Part shown: positions 8,277 through 18,650 of the stretch, in pieces
Layout of the letters: every line of letters starts with the position of its first letter
Position numbering within the stretch: position 1 is the first letter of the stretch
Assembly: GCA_026770575.1 (NCBI GenBank)
Contig: MU657406.1
Coordinates: 14,908-57,734, forward strand
DNA length: 42,827 nucleotides
Direction: 5' to 3'
Origin: Pelagophyceae sp. CCMP2097
Lineage: Eukaryota; Sar; Pelagophyceae
The notes under the pieces: model-generated
The model's input: the letters and a program-made list of their open reading frames with translations, nothing else
Told to the model about the DNA's origin: nothing
The model's database searches: none
Made by a program: the position numbers and the translations under genes

Positions 8277-11200
8277 ATGACCGCGCTGGGCGACGCTTCG
8301 AACCGAGGCGCCGCCGCGGCCGCGATGAGCAAGGCCCCTGCTTCGAGCAAAGCCGCCCGCATAGAGACCAAGCGCCCCGACGGCAAAGTCGGCACCGAGG
8401 GCCAAAGTTTGCAGGTATAGATCCATGCGTGGCTCGCACGGCGTGTCGACATTCAACGTAGGACGCCTTCACGCGCTTCCGCCGCGACCGCGCGCGCGAG
8501 CGGTCGGCGCGGGCGCCGCCGTGGCAGCTCCGCGAATCGGCGGCGCGGCGGCGCGCGGTGGACCCCGCCGCGGACAAGTCTCGGCTTCGAGCGAAGTTCG
8601 TGGAGCAGGCTTCGAAGTACGTCGGTGTACCTTACGCAGAAAGATACCACAAGCCCGGCGACGCGCTGCACGGCAAGCCGTTATACCTCGACTGCTGCGC
8701 CTTGGTCCGCAGGGCGGTTTTAGATTTGCGCGACGACTTTGGCTTTGACATTGGGAAGTGGAACCAGGCGTACCAGTTTGCCACACTTCCTATCGTGACA
8801 AAATTTGAAGACTTACGCCCGGGCGACCTGATGTTCGTCGAAGGCGTCTACCACACGGGCCGTCACCGGCAGCAGAAGATGAATATTGTCCACGTCGAAA
8901 TCTTCCTCGGGGACGAGTTTGGCACGTCGCCGAGGTCGACTTTGGGGTCGCGGAATCGATGGGGCTGCGTCGAGGTCCACGACTCTTGCGACTACGCCTC
9001 CGGGTTTTACGACATTACCGCCGTCCACTGGAGGTCGCTGGACCCCTGGCTGGAAGGGCGGTGCGACGCGGACCTTTTGCAAGATTGCTACAAAAGCCAC
9101 GACCCCTACGGCGACGCGTCGGTGAGACTCGGCATCAAGTCAATTTTCGCCTCGGAAGACGAAGCCGTTGACGCAGACGACCTCGACGCAGAAGACGAGG
9201 TCGGCGCGGCGCACGCTGCCGTGGGACAGCCGCCCGACGTCGCCGCGGCAACACCGCCCGATGACGTCGTCGCGGCAACACCGCCTGACGACGTCGCGGC
9301 AGCGCCGCCGCCCGACGTCGCGGCGTCCACCGTCGCGGCGACCGCCTTCCTGGAGAAGCGGTGCGGCCTGCTCCGCCTGCTTTCGGACGAGGGCGCGGCG
9401 GCGGGCGTTTCGCGGCACCTCGACTTTATTGGCGTCGCGGCGCTCCACGCTCTCAGCAAGGCCGTCACATCCGCTCTCGAGTCGGCGGGAGTGGCGCCCG
9501 AGCTGTGGCGCGAAGTGTGCCTTACCACGTCGGTGCACTGCGGTCTCTACGCGCCGCCGCGGCCGGCCGAAGGCGCTGGAGCCATGGGCTGGAAAAGGGC
9601 CTTCTTTGCCCAAGTCTGGCCCGCGCGCCGCAAGTGGGCGACCGAGTCGAAGCAGGATCCGGACGAGTTCAAGATTGAGGTCTGCGTGCGTTTCCGAAAG
9701 GCGGAAGGCTCCCAAGCCGCGAGCGACGTCGCGCTCCCGCTGCACCAATTCTTGAAGGTCCAGCGGCAGCGGCAGGTCGAGGCAGGCGGCGCTTTGAGGG
9801 TCGGCGCGTTCCGGACGCCGCCGCCGGAGTTTTTAGATGCGGTGACGGGCAAGAGAATGAGTGACCCCGTCGTCTGCCCAAACTCCCAAGCAGTCGTCGA
9901 CAAGGCTTGGGCGTTGGACCACGCCAAGCGGTTTACGACGGACCCGTTCGACGGCTCTGCGCTCTGTTATGGATTTGATTTTGCACAGTTGGACGACTTG
10001 CGCTTTGCTATCGAAAAGTGGGTCGCCGAGGACAACAACGAAACGCCGAGCGGCGGCCGCGCGCCGAAAGTTTGCGGGTCCGAGGTGGTGCGGCGCCTCT
10101 GCGGTGAAGACAGCGCTCTGACGCCAGAGGTCTTAGAAGCTGTTTTAGAGGCTGAGCGTTTAAATGCAGCCGCTAAGAGTGCCCACGAAGCCGCGTTAAG
10201 ATCCGACGCTTTAAACGCGATGCCGCGGCCCGAGACCCCGGAAGAAGCGGAAAGCGGCGCTGTCACGGAAGAGGCGGCGACGGTCGTGGCGACTGCGGCG
10301 ATTTTAACCGCGGACCTAGAGAAATCTGAGCGCGAGGTCCGCGACCTCGAGCAGGCGCAACCTTCGGAAGAAGAAGCGCCTTTGAAGCCTTGCAGCGAGG
10401 CGAAGATCCTTGCTGTGCAGCCGAATCGCGTGGTGATGCACGTCGCCGGCGCTGGTGTGCGACCGTTTCCTTTTAGCCGAGTCTTCGATGGCGAAAAGGA
10501 CCAGCGCCACGTCTATGAGGCGTGCGCGGGCCCGTGCGTTTCCGCGGTGCTCAACGGCTTAAACGCGTGCGTTTTAGCTTACGGCCAGACCGGGTCTGGC
10601 AAGACGCACACGACCTTTGGCCCGCCGCGCGCTCTTGAGCTGCCCGGGGGCGGCCTCGGGTCCGACGCGAAACCCGAGGCCGACGGCGTTGGCGGGGTCG
10701 TGCCGAGGTGCGTCGCAGAGCTGCTAAGGGCTCGCGTGGAAGGCGTGGAAATTAAGGTGGCGATGCAGTACGTCGAGATCTACAACGACCAATGCTTTGA
10801 TTTGTTAACGGGTGAAGTCTGCTTCGTAAGACGCGACGACGGGTCTCTTCGAGGCGCGGTCGAGGCGCCTTTGAATACCTATGACGACGCGGTGCGGCTT
10901 TTAAGGGTCGGCGACGTGCGGCGACGGTTTGCGGCGACGGCGATGAACTCGAGATCTTCGAGGTCCCACGCCGTCGTCGTCCTATCCGTGAGGCAGGCGC
11001 AGCTACATTCAGGGCTGGTTTTAGAGTCGACTTTGCACCTCGTTGATTTGGCCGGCTCGGAGAGGCTGAAAAAGTCCATGGCGACTGGGCTGCGGAAGCA
11101 GGAAGCGACGGGGATCAACTCTTCGCTCCTCGTCCTGGGCAAGGTCGTTGCCGCACTAGTAGAGGGCAAGAAGCACGTGCCTTATCTAGAATCCACTCTC

Positions 11201-11677
11201 ACGACGCTTTTAAGAGCGGCCCTCGGCGGCGCATCGCGGACAACTGCGTTGGTCTGTTGCCGCCGCGACGACGGCCACGCCGACGAGACGCTCCAGGCTC
11301 TGCGTTTTGGTAAGCGCTGCGCGTTAGTCTCCAACAGCGCCGAAGGGGCGACCGCGGCGTCGACGGTGGACGCTTTGAAGGCGATCGACGACGCTATATC
11401 GACGTGCAAAGCGTCGATTGCGTCTTTGGACGGGCGAGGGAAGCAAAGGCTCGATGCTTACAAGACCTTAAAAGTCCGCCTCGCGCAGATGACGCACCGC
11501 CGACGCGCCATCGCAGACTGCGCGCGCGCCGCGCCGCCGGACCACGCAGCCCCGAATCTGGACCACGCAGCAGACGCGCGCCGCCTCGCGCCGACGCTCC
11601 CGCCGACGCCCAAGAAATCGCCTCCGGGAGAGGAGGATGACGACGCGCTGCGACACGTGCCCCCCGCCGCGCCGTGA
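8277..11677 (+). CDS. NlpC/P60-like, F-box-like, U-box-like, kinesin motor fusion protein
   Basis: Exons 8277-8414 and 8462-11677 (47-bp intron GTATAG...CGTAG, phase 0); 1117 residues. The long frame has no ATG before its first domain, and the short upstream exon supplies one. N-terminal NlpC/P60-like domain, about residues 92-205, with Cys in LDCCALV (124) and His in HVEIFLG (190). A P/D/A-rich linker follows; then an F-box-like helix set ending ELWREVC (about 365-405), a U-box-like region (about 500-575: PPEFLDAVTGKRMSDPVV, TDPF) and a kinesin motor (about 685-1010): P-loop GQTGSGKT (754-761), switch I NSRSSRSH, switch II VDLAGSERL. The usual first strand with RVRP is not seen. Predicted to walk on or bind microtubules and possibly recruit ubiquitin conjugation; the peptidase-like part may act as a thiol hydrolase. 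The gene structure leaves no room for two separate genes. Confidence 0.82.
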
Positions 11678-11804
11678 TTTCCAGGCACCGCGATTTTCAG
11701 GAACCGAGACAGCGCGTCACGGTCCGTCCCCGCCGGCGTCCGCGTCGGCAATTTTTCAAGCTATCGTCGTAAATAATTCCATTTGATTTATGCCCCGGCG
11801 GCTC

Positions 11805-13361
11805 CTAGCCCGGGATGAACCCTTGCAGGGCGCCGGTGTCGTCTGCGGGCTGGTTGAGCCAGGCTTCTCGCTTTGCGACGAGTTCGTCGAGAAAGTCGCA
11901 GGCGGACCTTCCCAGCCGCACGGGCCCCGACGGTTTCAGGCCAAAGTCGATTTGCACGAGGCCGGAGCAGTTGTTGGGCCGGAGGAGATCCAGGGCCTGC
12001 TGCGGGTTATCTAAAACCGCATCAAAGCCGAAGCGTGAACGTATTCGGCCGACCAAGTGGAGGAAGAACCCGACGATGCAATCCGGGCACAGCATCGTGT
12101 GCCGGACGCGCAAAGCGCCTGCGGTGGACATACGGAACTTTCTACGCGACAAAAACCCAAAAGCACCTTGGACGAGCTCGTTTCGCTTCTCCTCGTCGGT
12201 GTTCAGGTCGGCGATGACGCGCACGGCGTTTGAGCGGTTCACCTCGACGTGCGTCTCGCCGGCCTGCAGCGCCGGGGAGTACCTGCGCGACGTTCGGTCG
12301 AGAGATGGCATTGAGGTGGGTTTGTCTTTTCGAGGCGTCGACGAACATGAGACGCACCATTCCGTATAAGACGCGGTCCAGAGCAGCACGACCGCTCGCA
12401 GCGCCCAGAGGTGGTTCAGGTTCGGCGACGGCGACCCGTCGGCCAAGATTGGCAAGTTCAAAACGTATCGAAATTTCACTGCGTCCAGCGGGCTCGAGCC
12501 GTTGCCGCGCGCGAGCGTTGGCTCGGATGCGATCTTACGCATCTCGGCGTCGTAGCTCCCGCAGTTCGACTGTTGCGCGGCGCAGCAGCAAGGGTCGGTG
12601 CACTTGACGTCGAATAAATCGGGCCGCTTGAGCGAGAGCGCCGCCGCTTCAAGGCGCGCATAGTTGCCCGCCTCTGCGACACAGTCGGCCTGGCCGCCAG
12701 CGCCCTTTTTCGATTTCGGCCCGCGCGCCACGTGGTGCGCGAGCCTGCCGCGCCAGAACACGCGCGGGTCGCGCCGCTTCTGCGGGCTCCTCTTCGCGGC
12801 TCTGTCCAAGTCGAAGAGCCGCTGCTTCCAGGAGTGCAAGACGTCGCCAAAGTACGGGTTCGGCACCAAGATGCCGCAGTCGGCCGGCGGATGCCCGGCG
12901 CGGCGCTTGGAGACGGCGCGCTTGGCTATGACTGTCGTGGGCAGCCACGCGCCTTCGGCGTCGCGGAAGCAGCCGCCGCCAGAGGCACTGTGCAGCAGTA
13001 AGACGTTTGGCAGCGTGGCGTTGGAGAGGACCGAGGCGAGCATCGTCGCGAAGCCGACGTTGCGCTTGGAGTCGAGGAACGCGGGCTGGACGAACAGTAG
13101 GCCAAAGAGCAAGACCACGGCCGAAGAGCCCGCGCCGCCCAAAGCGGCCTGCACGTGCTTCCCGGCGTGCTTCCTCTTGGGGAACGCGCGCAACGCCGCC
13201 TCCGTCGCCGCGTGGATCTTCCGGTCGGCGTCCCAGCGGTAGTACCGCACGGCGTCGGCCGGGAGGTCCCTTTCTGCCGCGTCGGCTGGGAGGTCCTTTT
13301 CCACCACAGCAAAACACAGCGCAGCGAGCGCGAGGCACCGCGCGAGCCACGCGCGCGCCAT
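11805..13361 (-). CDS. GT90 (CAP10-domain) glycosyltransferase
   Basis: Exons 13361-12358 and 12282-11805; the 75-bp intron 12357-12283 (GTGCGT...CGCAG) is open in frame but splicing restores YTEWYSPALQAG, matching the conserved CAP10 stretch. 493 residues. A signal-peptide or signal-anchor leader (ARCLALAALCFAVV) is followed by an N-terminal region and the CAP10-like part: FWRGRLAHH, KFRYVLNLP, LNHLWAL, YTEW, and a C-terminal Cys-containing end. CAP10/POGLUT enzymes transfer xylose or glucose to proteins or glycans in the ER/Golgi; the acceptor here is unknown. Head-to-head with eL31, starts 146 bp apart, so the two probably share a promoter region. Convergent with the kinesin fusion (127 bp between stops). 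Confidence 0.75.
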   Translation of the reverse strand: MARAWLARCLALAALCFAVVEKDLPADAAERDLPADAVRYYRWDADRKIHAATEAALRAFPKRKHAGKHVQAALGGAGSSAVVLLFGLLFVQPAFLDSKRNVGFATMLASVLSNATLPNVLLLHSASGGGCFRDAEGAWLPTTVIAKRAVSKRRAGHPPADCGILVPNPYFGDVLHSWKQRLFDLDRAAKRSPQKRRDPRVFWRGRLAHHVARGPKSKKGAGGQADCVAEAGNYARLEAAALSLKRPDLFDVKCTDPCCCAAQQSNCGSYDAEMRKIASEPTLARGNGSSPLDAVKFRYVLNLPILADGSPSPNLNHLWALRAVVLLWTASYTEWCVSCSSTPRKDKPTSMPSLDRTSRRYSPALQAGETHVEVNRSNAVRVIADLNTDEEKRNELVQGAFGFLSRRKFRMSTAGALRVRHTMLCPDCIVGFFLHLVGRIRSRFGFDAVLDNPQQALDLLRPNNCSGLVQIDFGLKPSGPVRLGRSACDFLDELVAKREAWLNQPADDTGALQGFIPG

Positions 13362-13424
13362 CGGGCCCTCGGGCGCAACGAGCGTCCGCGCGGGCGCGCG
13401 GCCGCCCCAATATCGCTAAAGTGA

Positions 13425-13434
13425 TTTTATAAAA
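13425..13434 (+). promoter_or_regulatory. TATA-like box upstream of eL31
   Basis: TTTTATAAAA stands out in a very GC-rich stretch, 74 bp before the eL31 start codon, in the spacer shared with the divergent GT90 gene. It is a perfect palindrome so could serve either strand. Inference from position only. Confidence 0.35.
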
Positions 13435-13507
13435 TGTATGCAATTGCGCGCGTCGCTCATCCGAAGCAAAACTTGTCGCCGAGTCGTTGCCTCCCTCGTC
13501 GTTCAGG

Positions 13508-13870
13508 ATGCCGAAGGAGTCGTCCGCGCCGCGCGCCAAGACGCAGGACCTCGTGACGCGCGACTACACCGTCAACCTGCACAAGCGGTTGCATGGCATC
13601 ACCTTCAAGAAGAAGGCGCCGCGCGCTATCCGCGAGCTCAAGAAGTTTGCGCAGTCGGTGATGCAGACCACGGACGTGCGCGTCGACGCCAAGCTCAACA
13701 AGTTCATCTGGTCCCAGGGCGTGCGCAACGTCCCCGGCCGCGTGCGCGTCCGCCTCAGCCGGAAGCGCAACGAGGACGAGGAGGCGACGGAGAAGCTCTA
13801 CACGCTCATCCAGCACGTCGAGGTCGCCTCCGTCAAGGGCCTGCAGACGGAAGTCGTCAACGACGCCTAA
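13508..13870 (+). CDS. RPL31: 60S ribosomal protein L31 (eL31)
   Basis: Single exon, 120 residues, the normal length for eL31. Family features: [13 protein letters not shown] near the N-terminus, [31 protein letters not shown], and [13 protein letters not shown] component of the cytosolic large ribosomal subunit near the exit tunnel. The first ATG after the upstream stop is used; the frame extends slightly upstream only through non-ATG codons. Confidence 0.97.
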   Translation: MPKESSAPRAKTQDLVTRDYTVNLHKRLHGITFKKKAPRAIRELKKFAQSVMQTTDVRVDAKLNKFIWSQGVRNVPGRVRVRLSRKRNEDEEATEKLYTLIQHVEVASVKGLQTEVVNDA

Positions 13871-15349
13871 GTTCTAACCTGTTGAAACCCCCACACAGTC
13901 TGCCCCGGGCCGCGGCCGCGCCGGAATACGACGACGCGGGGACGCAAAGACGCGGCCCGGGCAAGCTGGGACGCCGCAACAGGCCGCGGCGCGCCGCGCG
14001 CACCGCGACAGGCGACCGCGACCACGCGGCGCATCGAGCTGCATCGGCGCCGAACGGCGCCGCAGGCGAAGAGGCCCATGCCTCTGGCGCGCGGCCCACG
14101 TCCGGATCGGATCGCTCCCCGTTTGGAAGGTCGGGAAATTTCGTTTGTGAGAAAAAGACTCGCGCTGCACGACGGGAGTGTCTCCCGTGATCGTCATCCT
14201 TCGTCCATCGCGCGCGAGGGGTCAGAGAATTCGTCGACAGCAGTGGTTGTCATTTAGAGATGTAATGATTAAATCCTAGCGAGGGACCTTTGTCGAAAAC
14301 GGCGAAGAGCCAAAAATGGAGCGCTGCCCGAGCGCTCCTCTAATGTGTGGGGGCGCTCGGCGACGGGGACTCGTCGGCCCTCGGGCGTCGCCGCGCGCAT
14401 GTGCAGGCATTGATGCTCGTTTTTCTAAGTGGTTGATTGGAGGCTCGCCGGCTCCTCTGACGGTGGTCTTCTACTGGATGACCGTCGCTGAGGCGCGGCA
14501 CCGCCGCGGACGCGAGGGTGCGGCACGCGGATGCTGTGCTGCCACCGGCCGCTGCCGCAGAGCCGCCTTGCCAGTCGAAGCACAGGGGCCCGCGCCGCGT
14601 CCGCGAGCTGCCTCCGAGCGGGTTTGAAGAAGCGGGCCCAAGGCACAACGACGCCTATGGATGGCTTTTCCGGCAAATATCGGTCGATACTATCGACAGG
14701 AATCCCGGCAAATATCGACTGGGAATCGACGATTATCGACTTTTTTACACTTAAATATCTCAATAAAGGCAAAATTAAGATTTTATAAAATCTTTATTGA
14801 GAAATATGTTAAAACAAACGTAAATAAGATTTAATTAAATCTTAAATATGCCTTTATTGAGATATTAAATTGCGAAATGACGAAAAACATGGTATTTGCG
14901 AGCGTCAGATTGTGTTGAGTCTAGCAAATAACGACGATTTTCCCGGTAATCCCGGCAAATGTCGATGAAATATCGCCGATTATCGTTTCGGCAAAAATCC
15001 CGGCAAATATCGATCCCGCCTATGCATAGCTGTCGTTCTGCCTTGAGCGGGCCGCGGCCTCGCTCGCCTCCGGCGGCCTCGAACGATGGGAGCTCTCTGG
15101 GCAATTCCACAAAAGGCCCGGGCAACCGCGGCGTCGAGCGGGATCGTTCGACGCCTCGGAAGACGGGTCAACCGGGCCCTTGAGTAGCACTCATCCAGGT
15201 CGGGACGCCTGTCTCGCGACGAGCCTCGAGGCCCACGGGGCGAGCGTCCACCACCTTTTTTTCGGATCGTCGCTCAAAAGCCCGCGTCGCGCGCGTATAC
15301 AAAGAGCCCGTCCGAGGCTGGGATCGGCCCGACGTCAATCGGCCACAGC
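13871..15349. other. intergenic 1.5 kb, no gene seen
   Basis: GC-rich first half with open frames on both strands but no domain. From about 14665 the base composition switches to AT-rich. The second half contains four scattered copies of a CCGGCAAATRTCGA-like word (near 14669, 14704, 14955, 15000) on either side of the foldback at 14754-14866. Confidence 0.5.
14754..14866. repeat. AT-rich foldback element
   Basis: Outer arms share AATATCTCAATAAAGGC (left 14754-14770; right inverted, ending 14866) and stay similar for about 30 bp. Inside are two perfect palindromes: AGATTTTATAAAATCT (about 14778-14793) and AAGATTTAATTAAATCTT (about 14826-14843). AT content contrasts sharply with surroundings. 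Confidence 0.75.
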
Positions 15350-17388
15350 ATGCGGGCCCCGACGGCCGCGGCCGCGCTGCTCCGCATCTGGTGCTTCGCC
15401 GCCGCCGCGGAAACGGCGTCGGGCCTGGCGGCGGTGCCGCGGCGCTTGCTGCGGGCCAACGCCGGCGTCTCGCATCCTCCGCTGCTCAGCGGCGGTAGCG
15501 GCGGAGACGCCGACGTCACCGACGCGCGGCTGTCCAAGTCGGCCATGCTCAAGTTCTACGGCCCGGCCCTCGGCATCTTCCTCGCAGGGTCCCGCCGGCG
15601 TCCCGCGGCTCGAGAGTTGCAGTGCTTCAACGCGCCGCGGCAGGGCCTTCAACGAATGCGTTGCGCAGGCCGCTCATGTCGAACATCGATAACGCCGTCG
15701 TCGGCCGCGTCGCGGGCGTCTCCGCGCTCGCCGCGCTCTCGCCTGGTACTGTTCTCGCGGACCAAATCCTCTTCCTCTTTTCGTTCCTCGGACGCGCCAC
15801 CACGGGCCTCGTCAGTGAGTAGGCGCACGGGCCGAGGCCCCGCGCGCCGAGGCCTCGCGGAGCGGGGCTGGTGGGCGTCGCGCTCGACGCCGCACCATCG
15901 CCGTCGCTCGACGCCGCGCGGGCAGGCCGCGCGTACGCGGAAGAGGGCGTCGAGGGCGCCCGGCGCGTGCTCCGGAGGCCCCTCGCGCTGTCCTTCGCCA
16001 TCGGGGCGGGCGTCCTCGTCCCGCTCTACGTCTTCTGCACGTGCGGCGCGGCGCCGGGCGCCGTCGTTTTTAGAGAGCTCGACTTATGGCTCGTCTATGA
16101 AGACGCTCGGTCGCGTCGACTGTGGCCGGCGTTAGGCCCGCGGCGCTGCGGTGGCTCGGCGTCGACGCGTCGCTGCGGCCCGACGCGACGGCGTACGCGG
16201 TGATCCGCGGCTTGGCGGCGCCGCTGGCGCTGTGCCAATCGGTGGCGCTTTCCGGGCTTCTCGCCATGCGCGACGCCGGCACGCCTTTGAAAGTCGTCGC
16301 CGCGTCGTCGCTGCTCAACCTCGTCGGCGATTTGCTCCTCTGCGTCTGGCCCTGGCGCTTTGGGCCCGCCGGCGCGGCGGCGGCGACGTCGCTGTCGACG
16401 GCCTTGGGGGCGGTCCTCATGCTAGACGCCCTACGGAAACGTGGCCTCCTCGTCTCCACGGACGAAACGTCGTGGTGGCGCGACTACTTCCTGCCGCCGC
16501 GCGCGCGGCGGCAAGAGCTGACCCCGAAAGCGCTGAAAGCGGAACTCAAGCCGCTAGCGACGTACGCCGGGCCGCTGAGCGCAATCGTCCTTGCACGACT
16601 CGTCGGCCTCGCCGCTATGCAGCGTACCGCCGCAGCCTTCGGCGTCGCCGCCCTCGCCGCGTACCAGGTGCGCACCCGCGGAACCGACAAACCTCTGTCA
16701 CAAACGGACCTCGCGGTTTGGTCCGTAGAATCTCAATCAACCAACGCAGGTCGTGCTCAACGGCTTTGTCCTTTTTGCTTTCTTCGCAGAGCCGCTGTCG
16801 CAGACCGCCCAGTCGCTCATGCCCACGCTCCTCGACGGCGAGTCGCCCGGGGGGGCGAGCGTTGTTGCACCCCTTGTCGCAAGGGTTGTCCGGGAGCCTT
16901 AAAACGCAGGACCCGTGGCCAACCTGCGCCTCGCCCTGCGCAACCTGGCGACGCTGGCGGTGTCCATCGCGCCGTTGATCGCGCTGGGCTGCGCCGGCTT
17001 TTTGTACGTCTGCGCGCCGGCGTTTACGGGCGACGCCGCCGCCATTGCTCTCGTGCGGCGCACGGCCATCCCCGCAGTCTTCCTCGCTGTCGCGCAGCTG
17101 ACGCTGACGACGACGCTGGACGGCTGCCTCGTCGGGTCGCGCGACTTCCGCTGGATCGTGGCCACGGGCACGTGCACGTGTTTGTTGCAGCTCTCCTTGT
17201 TGCGGGCCATCTCGTTCCGCGCCGCCACGCTCACGCCCGTCTTCGCGCTGTCGGCCATCTTCGCGACGTACACGCTGCGCCTCGCCACGTACGCCGCCGT
17301 TTCCGGCACGCGCGTCGCCACCGGCCGCGGGCCGTTGGGCAGGGCGCTGCGGCGGGTGGAGGCTCGTCGAGTAAACACTGACGCGTAA
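15350..17388 (+). CDS. MATE-family multidrug/organic-ion transporter
   Basis: Six exons: 15350-15588, 15669-15814, 15863-16040, 16136-16667, 16750-16837, 16910-17388; 553 residues, phases all agree. Family signals: YGPALGIFLAGPLMSNIDNAVVGR at the first helices, FLFSFLGRATTGLV, SGLLAMRDAGTPLKVV, AALAAYQ joined to VVLNGFVLFAFFAEPLSQTAQ, and the second six-helix half to the end. The first about 50 residues are an extra alanine/arginine-rich leader, as in plastid-type plant MATEs, so plastid location is possible. MATE proteins export organic cations or acids by H+ or Na+ antiport. Oddity: intron 5 (16838-16909) needs a GC donor (GCGAGT...CGCAG); no GT donor gives the right phase. Confidence 0.85.
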
Positions 17389-17591
17389 AAACTCCCCGCA
17401 GAGGCGCCGGCGAAAGAGGGGCCGGACCGCGTGGGAAGCGGGCACCTCAGGCGCCCTGGGCTGGGCAGGCGGAGATCGCGCGGCCTCTTGCGCGGGCATC
17501 GTGCAATGTGTGCCATCGCCTAAATCTGCTTTGGTTGGCGATCACGCCCGGCCCCCAGCTGCTCGTCCAGTCCTGAAGGCCGTTGGCGACG

Positions 17592-18458
17592 ATGCGGCGC
17601 CTGGGTCAGTCCACGGGCCGCGTCGGCCCGGGGCGGCGGCTGGCGACGGCGGGCCGCGCCGGCCCGAGGCGGCGGCTGGCGACGGAGGCCGGCCTCGTCG
17701 ACGGCGACGGTGCGCCTCGGACGCCGGTGTGGTACCGCGCGCCCGGCCCGGCGCCGCGCTTCAAGTGCACGGCCTGCGGCCAGTGCTGCTCTCGGTCCTG
17801 GTCCGACGGCGGCGGCGTCACCGCCAACGCCGAGGACCTCGAGACGCTCGCCAGAGGCCTCGGCTCCACCGCGCGCGGCGGCGCCCCAAACTCCTGCGGG
17901 GCACCGATGGTGGCCTGTGGAGCAACTCCGGTGGGGCGGGGCATCCTCGACGATGGTGACCTGTGGTGCAACTTCTGCGGGGCGCCCTCGACGATGGTGT
18001 GGTACAACTCGTCGACGCTGTTTTTGCAGGTCGACGACCTGCACGAAGACGGCCTGGTCGCGGCAGACGGCGACGGCGGCGGCGAGCTCTCCTTCGTGGA
18101 GCAGAGCGACGGCTCGCGGCGCTGCACGTTTCTGCGCGGCAAGCTGTGCTCCGTGCACGAATCTCGGCCGACGCAGTGCCGGACGTACCCGTGGTGGCCG
18201 CACAAGCTCGAGTCGCGCGAGGCGTGGCTCGACGAGGGCAAGCGCTGCGAGGGCGTCGAGCACGCTGACGCGGACGCCGTCGACGCCGATTTCATCACGC
18301 GAGAGGCGTTGGTGCAGACCGTGTCTAGAACCAACGGCTACGGCTACGCGCGGGCGTCGAGCCTCCTCGATGACGTCGACCCAAATCTCTTTTCAGAATT
18401 CGAGGCCGACATCGCTGGCGTCGCCTACGGGGACGCCGACGACGACGAAAACCGATAG
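17592..18458 (+). CDS. YkgJ-type cysteine-cluster (zinc/iron-binding) protein
   Basis: 288 residues as one exon. The family signature is clear: CTACGQCC (C-x2-C-x2-CC), then RRCTFLRGKLCSVHESRP followed by QCRTYPWWP. YkgJ-like proteins bind a metal through these cysteines; their reactions are mostly unknown. The middle (about 17880-18010) is built from roughly three degenerate copies of a 45-bp unit coding Cys/Gly-rich sequence. It ends at TTTTTGCAG/GTC (18021-18030), a good 3' splice site in phase 0, so part of this stretch may be an intron with a donor at one of the ATG/GTG junctions. Begins 203 bp after the MATE gene on the same strand. The leader is arginine-rich and repetitive, possibly mitochondrial. 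Confidence 0.78.
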   Translation: MRRLGQSTGRVGPGRRLATAGRAGPRRRLATEAGLVDGDGAPRTPVWYRAPGPAPRFKCTACGQCCSRSWSDGGGVTANAEDLETLARGLGSTARGGAPNSCGAPMVACGATPVGRGILDDGDLWCNFCGAPSTMVWYNSSTLFLQVDDLHEDGLVAADGDGGGELSFVEQSDGSRRCTFLRGKLCSVHESRPTQCRTYPWWPHKLESREAWLDEGKRCEGVEHADADAVDADFITREALVQTVSRTNGYGYARASSLLDDVDPNLFSEFEADIAGVAYGDADDDENR

Positions 18459-18650
18459 CCGCCCATCTTTCCATCCTTTGGATGTAACACGTGTCTCCCG
18501 TCCTATCTTCTTGGAGAAGACACTCAGATGACCATCGAGGAGCAGGTTCACAGCGTTTAAGTATCATTCACATGTGGGGTCTTCAGCGGTACAAGGAGCC
18601 GCGTCACAGTGCACGTCGATTCGGGCGCTCGAGGCCGAGCTCGCCGCGTG

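Noticed and set aside
8558..8560. GTG start for the kinesin fusion
   Set aside because: A phase-matched upstream exon with an ATG and a good GTATAG donor explains the 5' end without a non-ATG start.
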